Assembly: GCF_900116045.1 (NCBI RefSeq)
Contig: NZ_LT630450.1
Location: 1,592,501 to 1,656,500, forward strand
DNA length: 64,000 nucleotides
Source: Desulfovibrio piger
Lineage (GTDB): Bacteria > Desulfobacterota > Desulfovibrionia > Desulfovibrionales > Desulfovibrionaceae
Direction: 5' to 3'
The translations under genes were made by a program, and so were the position numbers. Below the pieces are notes generated by a model. The model searched no databases. It saw only the letters and a program-made list of their open reading frames with translations, and was not told where the DNA came from. This document shows positions 57,711 through 64,000 of the stretch, piece by piece; position 1 is the stretch's first letter; every line of letters begins with the position of its first letter.

Positions 57711-58823
57711 ATGAGTGCTTCCAAAGTCTATTTCACCGACATGCGCTGCCCCGTGGGCACCGGCCTGCTGGACAAGCTGAAAAAACTGATCGAAAAGGCC
57801 GGCATCGACAGCATCGACATGGACAACAAGTTCGTGGCCATCAAGATCCATTTCGGTGAGCCGGGCAACCTGTCCTTCCTGCGTCCCAACTTCGCCAAGG
57901 TGGTGGCCGACAAAGTGACCTCCCTGGGCGGGCGCCCCTTCCTGACCGACTGCAACACCCTGTATGTGGGCCGCCGCAAGCACGCCCTGGAACATCTGGC
58001 CGCCGCCCAGGAGAACGGCTTCTCGCCCCTGAGCACCGGCTGCCAGATGATCATCGCCGACGGCCTCAAGGGCACCGACGAGATGGAAGTGCCCCTGGAA
58101 GGCTGCGACCACTTCCAGAGCGCCTTCATCGGCCGCGCCATCATGGATGCCGACATCTTCATCAGCCTGACCCACTTCAAGGGGCACGAGCTGACCGGCT
58201 TCGGCGGTGCCATCAAGAACATCGGCATGGGCTGCGGCAGCCGTGCGGGCAAGATGGCCATGCACAGCATCGGCAAGCCCAGCATCGACCCCGAAAAATG
58301 CCGTGGCTGCAAGACCTGTACGCACTATTGCGCCCAGTCGGCCATCAGCATCGGCGACGACCACAAGGCCCGCATCGACCATGACCTGTGCGCCGGCTGC
58401 GGCCGCTGCATCGGCGTGTGCAACTTCGACGCCATCAGCAATGCCTTCGACGCCGAGAGCGTCATCCTCAACGAGCGCATGGCCGAATACACCAAGGCCG
58501 TCATCCAGGGCCGCCCGCACTTCCATGTGAGCATCGTCAACCAGGTCTCGCCCTACTGCGACTGCCACGCCGAGAACGATGCCGCCGTGGTGCCCGACAT
58601 CGGCATGTTCGCCAGCTTCGACCCCGTGGCCCTGGACCATGCCTGCATCGACGCGGTCAATGCCGCGCCCGCCATCAGCACCAGCGTGCTGGGCCAGTGC
58701 GCCCACGAGCACAACGACCACTTCACCGACATCCACCCCAGCACCAACTGGCGCAGCCAGATCGAGCATGCCCAGAAGATCGGCATCGGCAACATGGACT
58801 ACGAGCTGGTGACCGTGAAATAG
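57711..58823 (+). CDS. DUF362 protein with two 4Fe-4S clusters
   Basis: 370 residues. The DUF362 core (VAIKIHFGEPGNLSFLRPNF, LTDCNTLYVGRR, FISLTHFKGHELTGFGGAIKNIGMG) surrounds a ferredoxin insert with CRGCKTC...C and CAGCGRCIGVC, giving two 4Fe-4S clusters. The role of DUF362 is unsettled. It is cytoplasmic. The flavin reductase just upstream suggests a redox pair. A terminator follows. Confidence 0.9.
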   Translation: MSASKVYFTDMRCPVGTGLLDKLKKLIEKAGIDSIDMDNKFVAIKIHFGEPGNLSFLRPNFAKVVADKVTSLGGRPFLTDCNTLYVGRRKHALEHLAAAQENGFSPLSTGCQMIIADGLKGTDEMEVPLEGCDHFQSAFIGRAIMDADIFISLTHFKGHELTGFGGAIKNIGMGCGSRAGKMAMHSIGKPSIDPEKCRGCKTCTHYCAQSAISIGDDHKARIDHDLCAGCGRCIGVCNFDAISNAFDAESVILNERMAEYTKAVIQGRPHFHVSIVNQVSPYCDCHAENDAAVVPDIGMFASFDPVALDHACIDAVNAAPAISTSVLGQCAHEHNDHFTDIHPSTNWRSQIEHAQKIGIGNMDYELVTVK

Positions 58824-58863
58824 GGCCTGCCCCCGCTGTCCGGCGACAGCGCGCGACCAACGG

Positions 58864-58893
58864 AAAAACGGCGTCTTCCGACGCCGTTTTTTT
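58864..58893. terminator. Terminator between the DUF362 gene and the FlhG-like gene
   Basis: AAACGGCGTC pairs with GACGCCGTTT around TTCC; T run after and A run before, so it can serve both sides. Confidence 0.85.
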
Positions 58894-58963
58894 ATGCCCC
58901 CGCGCCTGCCGCGGTAAGGCACCCGGGCGGCAGCGGAAGAGGGCAGCGAAGGTGCGCGCCCTT

Positions 58964-59776
58964 CTAGCGGTAGAGCAGCTTTTTCCAGAAGAACTTGATG
59001 TTGCCGTCGGCGCTGGGCGCGGGCTCCCAGTGCAGGATGGTGTCCGCCATCTTTTCCAGGCCCCGGCAGACGGGGCTTTCCGGCAGGCAGCGGCAGAAGG
59101 GCTGCTGGCGCACCACGGCCTCGTGCACGCCGGGGTCACGGGGCAGCACGCCGGCCAGATCCAGCGAGACCCCGCCCAGAAAGTGGTCGCAGACATCCGT
59201 GAGCCGCACGAACATCTCGCGGGCGCTCTTCATGTCCCGCGCCATGTTGACGCAGACCTGGAAGCGCTCCACGCCGTGCTGCGTCTTCAGCACCTTGATC
59301 AGGGCATAGGCATCCGTCAGGGAGGTGGGCTCCGGGGTCAGGACGACGAGCCGTTCCTGCGCCGCCACGTTGAAATAGAGCACGCTGTCGTTGATGCCCG
59401 CGCCCGTGTCCACGATGAGGAAGTCCAGCTCGTCCTCCAGCTCGTCCATGGCGTCCAGCAGTTCCAGCTTCTGCCCCGGATTGAGCGCCAGCATCTCGCT
59501 GACCCCCGACGAGGCGGGCAGGATGGAAAAGCCGTATCCCGTGGGCAGCAGGATGTCCCGCAGGGAGGCCCCCTCGTGGAACAGGTGGAAGATGTTCTTT
59601 TCGGGATGCAGGCCCAGCAGCACGTCCACGTTGGCCAGTCCCAGGTCGGCGTCCAGAAGCAGCACACGCTTGCCGCGCGCCGCCAGGGTCAGGGCCAGAT
59701 TGACCGAGATATTGGTCTTGCCCACGCCCCCCTTGCCCGAGGTGACGGAAAATACCAGAGGATAAGTGCTGTTCAT
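58964..59776 (-). CDS. FlhG/MinD-family ATPase
   Basis: 270 residues. Deviant Walker A KGGVGKT at 15-21, DADLGLANVDVLLGL and FLIVDTGAGINDSV. This block pattern is typical of FlhG/YlxH, which sets flagellar number and place, rather than of the MinD that works with MinC. No flagellar genes are nearby. The C-terminus (SADGNIKFFWKKLLYR) carries a basic amphipathic end that may bind membrane. GGAGCACC precedes the ATG. Confidence 0.82.
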   Translation of the reverse strand: MNSTYPLVFSVTSGKGGVGKTNISVNLALTLAARGKRVLLLDADLGLANVDVLLGLHPEKNIFHLFHEGASLRDILLPTGYGFSILPASSGVSEMLALNPGQKLELLDAMDELEDELDFLIVDTGAGINDSVLYFNVAAQERLVVLTPEPTSLTDAYALIKVLKTQHGVERFQVCVNMARDMKSAREMFVRLTDVCDHFLGGVSLDLAGVLPRDPGVHEAVVRQQPFCRCLPESPVCRGLEKMADTILHWEPAPSADGNIKFFWKKLLYR

Positions 59777-60079
59777 GGGTGCTCCAGATGTCAGGTCTTG
59801 CCCGGACAGAGTACGATATCTGCCTGTCCCGTCAAGAGCAGGGAGGACACGCCCGCCGGGCAGCGAAGGGAACGCCCGCCCCGGGCCCGGAGCCCGGCAC
59901 GCGCAGGCGCATCCGCGACAGGGAAGGCAGGGCCTGCCCCGTGCGAAGGCCCTGCGCCCGCATCTTCCGGCCTGCGCCGGATGCCGGGCGTCCATGCGTG
60001 ACAGGTCCTGTGCTCCCCGGGAGCGGGGAGCGGCGCCCATGCCGGGCCACGGGATGCCCCGGCACCGGCGGGACCCGCC
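59777..60079. other. Intergenic, 303 bases, nothing recognised
   Basis: GC-rich spacer between the FlhG-like start and the frameshifted regulator's end. No gene or RNA seen. Confidence 0.5.
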
Positions 60080-60400
60080 CTAGTTCCCCTCCGTCTTGCA
60101 GTTTTCCTGCAGACGGGTGCAGCGCCCGCCGTGGCGGGAGACCGCCAGGGCAGCCATGCTGTCATCGCCTGCGGCGCGGGCATGCCCCCGCGCGAGCTCC
60201 TGTGACTGCTCCAGCCGCGCAAGGCGCTCGCCAAGGTCGGCATTTTTTTGCCACAACTGCCTGTTTTCCCGGTTCAGGTCCCGGCGCTCCGCCTCCAGCT
60301 GGTCCAGGCGCTCCTGCAGCCAGCGGCAATGGGCCCGCAGGGCGTCGTTCTCCATCTTCTCGTTCTGGCCGGGAACGACCCGGCAGGCCGTTTTTTTCAT
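60080..60400 (-). pseudogene. Coiled-coil C-terminal half of the HTH regulator, shifted out of frame
   Basis: Encodes MKKTACRVVPGQNEKMENDAL then a coiled coil (RWLQERLDQLEAERRDLNREN, KNADLGERLARLEQ). In related HTH proteins this type of helix is joined to the HTH domain. Here it lies one base out of frame, the break falling at seven consecutive A on the minus strand (60391-60397). It could also be translated alone from its own ATG at 60400 behind GAGAAAGG. Transcriptional slippage is possible; see findings. Confidence 0.6.
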
Positions 60401-60680
60401 CCGCCGGGGACCTTTCTCCGGCCGGCTCTCCGGGGCCGCCCTCCTGCGGGCCGCCCGCCGCAATGTCTTCAGGGGCCTGCATGGCCCCTGTGCCCGACAT
60501 CAGCCAGGAGACATTGATCCGGCATTTTTTACAAATGGTTAGGATAACATCAGCATTGGGACAGTTTTCCCCACGTTCGTAACCGCCGAGAGCGCCCTTG
60601 CTGATGCCCAGCAGGCCGGCAAAAGCCTCCTGGGACATTCTGCCCCGTACATGACGGATGCGTTCTCCAAGTTTCTGCAT
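60162..60680 (-). CDS. Cro/CI-type HTH regulator, apparently frameshifted
   Basis: The in-frame product is 172 residues, but only the first ~75 look real: an HTH_3 domain MQKLGERIRHVRGRMSQEAFAGLLGISKGALGGYERGENCPNAD and CKKCRINVSWLMSGTG. After about residue 90 the frame yields an Arg/Pro/Gly-rich tail that overlaps the coiled-coil frame and is probably spurious. The likely native protein is HTH plus coiled coil with a one-base correction at the A7 run. It is divergent from a giant adhesin gene over an AT-rich spacer and may control it. ATG 60680 has AAGGA upstream. Confidence 0.65.
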   Translation of the reverse strand: MQKLGERIRHVRGRMSQEAFAGLLGISKGALGGYERGENCPNADVILTICKKCRINVSWLMSGTGAMQAPEDIAAGGPQEGGPGEPAGERSPADEKNGLPGRSRPEREDGERRPAGPLPLAAGAPGPAGGGAPGPEPGKQAVVAKKCRPWRAPCAAGAVTGARAGACPRRRR

Positions 60681-61006
60681 ATGTTTTCATCCTTACCCAC
60701 CCCAAAAAAGAATAGAAAATCAGCTGTTAACAAAAAAATAGATATTAAAGAACACTTTCTTGTTTACTTGACCTGAATTCTGTCCTAACAAAAGAGTGTG
60801 GGCGATATTTTGTTCCACTTTCCATCATCATGAAGAACATCATAGCCGCCCACATTTGCGAACGCAATGCTGTTATGGGAAGTGTGTCTGCAATATATTG
60901 TATTTATTATCATTATTGCAGACATGCCTGTCTCGCGCCCTGACAGCCTGCCTGTACACCTGACGCCCGTTGTTGGCTGGACGTCGCAAATTCGGGAGAG
61001 ATGCAT
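60681..61006. promoter_or_regulatory. AT-rich divergent control region between the HTH regulator and adhesin
   Basis: Contains an 11-base inverted repeat TGTCTGCAATA (60885-60895) / TATTGCAGACA (60914-60924) with 18 bases between, a second repeat TGTGGGCG / CGCCCACA (60797-60854), and ATCAGCTGTTAA near 60717. No convincing promoter pair could be placed. These are candidate operators or an mRNA leader structure. Confidence 0.5.
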
Positions 61007-64000
61007 ATGCAACTGACCAAGGGAGCCATCGGGAACCTCATCAACCGCTACAAAGCGGTCCTCAAGAAATGCCACCTGCTCAACGTGTTCGGCTCGCTGG
61101 CCGTGGCCGGCATGCTGGTGATGGGGGGGGCTGCGGCCGCGGGGGCGGCTATCCAGCATACTTCAGGCGTTCATGATTATCCTGGAGAGAATATTTCATA
61201 TACTGCGAGTGGTGATGCTATTACTGCGGATGGTACAGATACGCGTAATAATCCACAAATTAATATAGGTAATAGTGACACACAAAGCATAGCTATTAAT
61301 GCTGGTGGTGGTATATTTTCTTTAAAAAGTGGACATATTACCCTAACTTCAAAAGAAGTTACTCTTATAAGCACAGACACATCAGGGTCATATTCAGCTC
61401 TGTGGGCACAAAACAATTCAACAGATAGTAATGGAATTCCTGTCGATGAACGCGCTAGCATAACAATAAATGCAGAAAATACTAATATCAAAGCAGCAAA
61501 CAGCGCTATTGTTGCCATGTCTAATGGCATCATAGAAATTAATGGAAATCTTTATGTAGAAGCACAAAATGCTCTCCTTGCCAGAGGAGATGCTATTATT
61601 TCCCTTAATAAATCTGGAGAATCTACTGTTGGAATTGATGGAAATATCAATTTTAACTATGATGGACCAACATCTGGTACCGGTGTAAATGCAACAATAG
61701 ATATTACTCTGAATGGTGCTGACTCCTACTGGAACGGCAACACGCTTATTTCCTGGAATGGAACCCCCAGTGACCCTTCGAAGCTTGAAGTTTCTGAAAT
61801 GACGCTGACCGTCAAAGACGGGGCAACATGGACGCCCACAGCCATTCAGAATACTACTGATCAAAAGTATGCCTCTCTCAACAATCTGATCCTTGATAAC
61901 GGCAACATCGATGTCAACAAAGGCGTCGAGATCGCCATCGACAAGGTTACAGGGAGCGGCTTCCTCGCTAATGAAGGCACTGTCACGCTGACGAGCGGCG
62001 CGCTGGAAGGTCGTACCGAAAACGCCGGCATCATCAATCTTGATCCAGGCGCTTCGATCAGCAATGTGACTATTGAACAGGGCGATGCCAATCCATCTGC
62101 AGCCCTGATCGCGGTTGAGGCTGATCGCACCACCCTCAACGGCGGCATGGCGACTGGGGAAAATGCCACTGCCAGCGTGGCAGGTGTAGCTGTAGATACT
62201 AACAAAAACGTGATGATCACCAGTGTTGACTTCAAGAACAACACCTTCACCGCTGACCGCAATTATCCCATCATCGGTGCTGTGACAGCCAATCTGGACG
62301 CCGAGCAGAGCCTGACCATCACCGGTTCCACCTTTGCGAACAATACCGTCGCACTGACCGGTACCGGTTCCTCTGGCGGATCTGGCGGGGCAGCGGTTTC
62401 CGTCAAGGGCCAGGGGGAAAACTCCCAACTGACCATCTTGGACAGCACCTTCAGCGGCAACCGGTACGACGACACAGAAGATGCCGTCAACGGTGCCTAC
62501 GGTGGCGCCATCGGCGTACAAAACGCCTCTGTCACTCTGAACAATGTCACTCTGACCGGCAATACCGGTGACAGCGGCAATCAGGTCCAGGGGGGTGGGT
62601 ACTATCAGAGCGTCGGTTCTCTGAATGCCACGCAGCTGAAGGTCACCCAGAATACTGTCACCACGTCTTCCAATCTTATGGGCGCGGGCCTGGTACTGTG
62701 GGGTACGTCCGGCAGCATCAGCGACTCCGAATTCACCGGCAATGCAGCCACAGCTGATGGGTATGCCTTGGGCGGCGGTCTGTACCTGCGCGGCTCCCGC
62801 TGGGGTGGGGAGTCTGACCTGCAGTTCAATATTGCAGATACCACCTTCTCCGGCAACAGCCTGATCTCCAAGAGTAACGACGCACAAGGCGGCGGCCTGT
62901 ATGTGAAGGGGGATGAGGGCAATTCCAATAATGGAACTAATGATGGCTCCGGTGACAAGAACGGAAAAGTTAATGTCAATCTCACCGATGTGACCTTTGA
63001 CAGCAACACGGTCAATGGCGCCACTGCAAGCCAGGGCGGTGCCCTGTATGTTCTGGGGGTAGACACCAGCGGCACCAGCGTTCCGGCCAACGCCACTGTC
63101 ACCGTTAACAATAGCACCTTCACCGGCAACAAGGCCGAAGGAGCCGCTGGCCAGGGCGGCGCCATCTATAACGCCGGTACGCTGACCGTGAGCGGCGGCG
63201 AATTCACCGGAAACGAAGCTGGCAAGTACGGTGGTGCCATCGCTGGTGATGTGGAAGGCCAGGGCTCGCTCAATATCACCAATGCCACGTTTACCGGCAA
63301 TACGTCCGGTGCCGGCGGTGCTATTGCCCTGTGGAGCGACGGTATCAAGGATGCTGCGGACCACGCCATCACTGCCCGCTTTGAAGGCAACACCGCGGAA
63401 CGCAAGGGCGGAGCCATCGTCTTCCTCGCGAACCATTCAGGCGACAAAACGGTCAATGCCTCTATCAGCGGTGAGTTCCTCAATAATAGCGCTGGTGAAA
63501 GCGGGGGCGCCATCCATAGTGAGCGTGCCACGTTGACCATCACTGATGCGACCTTCACCGGTAACCATGCTACTCAGCAGGGCGGCGCTATCTACAATGC
63601 CGCCAACTCCTCCATCTCCTTCTCCGGCACCAACACATTCACCGACAACACCGCCGCCGAAGGCAACGACATCTACAACGCCGGCAGCATCACCGTGGCG
63701 GACGGCACCACCACGCTGGGCAGCGGTCTGACGCAGGTTGGCGGCAAGGTCACCGTCAGCACCGGTGCTACGCTGGACATGGCCAGCGGCAGCTCGCTTT
63801 CTTTTAAAGGCGACAACACGGCATTGACCATTGACGGCGGTACCTTTGTGGCTGATTTTGACCAGCTGCTTGAGAGCTATACCGACACCAACGCGGCCAA
63901 CGGCATTACCGGTGAAAACATCATCGGCACCTCGGGCAATCTGAACCTGCGGCTGGATGGCGGTACCTACACGTTGGATCAGTATAACGACGCCAAGAAG
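61007..64000 (+). CDS. Large autotransporter-type surface adhesin (5' part; continues past window)
   Basis: 998 codons open to the right edge; no stop. Residues 1-47 form an extended signal (KGAIGNLINRYKAVLKKCHL, then the hydrophobic SLAVAGMLVMGGAAAAGA), typical of type V secreted adhesins in this family. The passenger is beta-helical: many units of the type TFTGNxA/GGAIYN (NSTFTGNKAEGAAGQGGAIYNAG, ATFTGNTSGAGGAIAL, ATFTGNHATQQGGAIYNA). The C-terminal beta-barrel should lie beyond the edge. Start 61007 lies six bases after GGGAGAG; ATG 61001 is too close. The first ~500 bases after the signal are much more AT-rich than the rest, which suggests exchange of the N-terminal passenger. Likely controlled by the divergent regulator. 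Confidence 0.87.
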   Translation, partial: MQLTKGAIGNLINRYKAVLKKCHLLNVFGSLAVAGMLVMGGAAAAGAAIQHTSGVHDYPGENISYTASGDAITADGTDTRNNPQINIGNSDTQSIAINAGGGIFSLKSGHITLTSKEVTLISTDTSGSYSALWAQNNSTDSNGIPVDERASITINAENTNIKAANSAIVAMSNGIIEINGNLYVEAQNALLARGDAIISLNKSGESTVGIDGNINFNYDGPTSGTGVNATIDITLNGADSYWNGNTLISWNGTPSDPSKLEVSEMTLTVKDGATWTPTAIQNTTDQKYASLNNLILDNGNIDVNKGVEIAIDKVTGSGFLANEGTVTLTSGALEGRTENAGIINLDPGASISNVTIEQGDANPSAALIAVEADRTTLNGGMATGENATASVAGVAVDTNKNVMITSVDFKNNTFTADRNYPIIGAVTANLDAEQSLTITGSTFANNTVALTGTGSSGGSGGAAVSVKGQGENSQLTILDSTFSGNRYDDTEDAVNGAYGGAIGVQNASVTLNNVTLTGNTGDSGNQVQGGGYYQSVGSLNATQLKVTQNTVTTSSNLMGAGLVLWGTSGSISDSEFTGNAATADGYALGGGLYLRGSRWGGESDLQFNIADTTFSGNSLISKSNDAQGGGLYVKGDEGNSNNGTNDGSGDKNGKVNVNLTDVTFDSNTVNGATASQGGALYVLGVDTSGTSVPANATVTVNNSTFTGNKAEGAAGQGGAIYNAGTLTVSGGEFTGNEAGKYGGAIAGDVEGQGSLNITNATFTGNTSGAGGAIALWSDGIKDAADHAITARFEGNTAERKGGAIVFLANHSGDKTVNASISGEFLNNSAGESGGAIHSERATLTITDATFTGNHATQQGGAIYNAANSSISFSGTNTFTDNTAAEGNDIYNAGSITVADGTTTLGSGLTQVGGKVTVSTGATLDMASGSSLSFKGDNTALTIDGGTFVADFDQLLESYTDTNAANGITGENIIGTSGNLNLRLDGGTYTLDQYNDAKK

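Noticed and set aside
61418..63436. 672-codon minus-strand open frame opposite the adhesin
   Set aside because: It mirrors the Gly/Thr/Asn repeats of the adhesin, has no ribosome site, and the plus strand has a signal and clear repeats.

Overview
The window reads as chromosomal DNA of a sulfate-reducing deltaproteobacterium of the Desulfovibrio group (Desulfovibrionaceae). The evidence is a periplasmic tetraheme cytochrome c3 gene, an AsnC-like siroheme decarboxylase subunit next to hemL (the siroheme-dependent heme route of these bacteria), futalosine-type menaquinone genes, a flavoredoxin-like flavin reductase, DUF134, DUF4911 and DUF2065 proteins, and very GC-rich coding DNA with G/C-biased third codon positions. 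Species cannot be fixed from the sequence alone. No phage, insertion sequence, CRISPR array or rRNA was seen.

Layout. 1-7.5 kb: an outer-membrane-type lytic transglycosylase (cut by the left edge), a SpoU-family rRNA methyltransferase, a DUF134 regulator with an HMA-like partner, era-yggS, and a PAS/GGDEF protein. 7.5-13.7 kb: tgt and alr (divergent), the rpsF-rpsR-rplI cluster with dnaB, and an RRM protein. 13.9-19.5 kb: a SLOG-like protein, ahbB-hemL, cbiG overlapping a NeuD/PglD-like acyltransferase, and cytochrome c3. 19.6-28.2 kb: a repetitive coiled-coil protein, a small protein plus ubiE/menG, a UDP-amino-sugar dehydrogenase, mqnB, a polyprenyl diphosphate synthase and a PurS-PurL fusion. 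28.3-30.6 kb: an AT-rich control region, an RlpA-like protein and an EamA exporter.

30.7-39.6 kb is one long minus-strand run: a solute-binding protein, a membrane diguanylate cyclase, psd, pssA, leuA, leuC, leuD, leuB. 39.7-47.3 kb: a lipoprotein, a YdjM-like hydrolase, then cbiB-cobS-cobU between two near-identical tRNA-Leu(CAG) blocks, then moaC, lgt and infA. 47.4-60 kb: an AT-rich orphan with a PD-(D/E)XK-like pattern, pgpA, tRNA-Leu(UAA), a nitroreductase, cstA with an unknown partner, azlC-azlD-DUF4911, an MFS carrier, a flavin reductase, a DUF362 ferredoxin-like protein and a FlhG/MinD-like ATPase. 60-64 kb: an apparently frameshifted Cro/CI-type regulator divergent from a very large autotransporter-type adhesin that runs off the right edge.

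Most of the window is housekeeping: lipid head-group synthesis, leucine, purines, heme, cobalamin, menaquinone and translation. The accessory or unusual parts are the duplicated tRNA-Leu blocks around the cobalamin genes, three related long hairpin repeats, an AT-rich promoter region with phased repeats at 28.6-28.7 kb, a purL-like relic, the orphan nuclease-like gene, and the regulator/adhesin locus. None of these is proven to be a new system. The strongest candidates for follow-up are the tRNA-flanked cobalamin block, the PD-(D/E)XK orphan and the regulator/adhesin pair.
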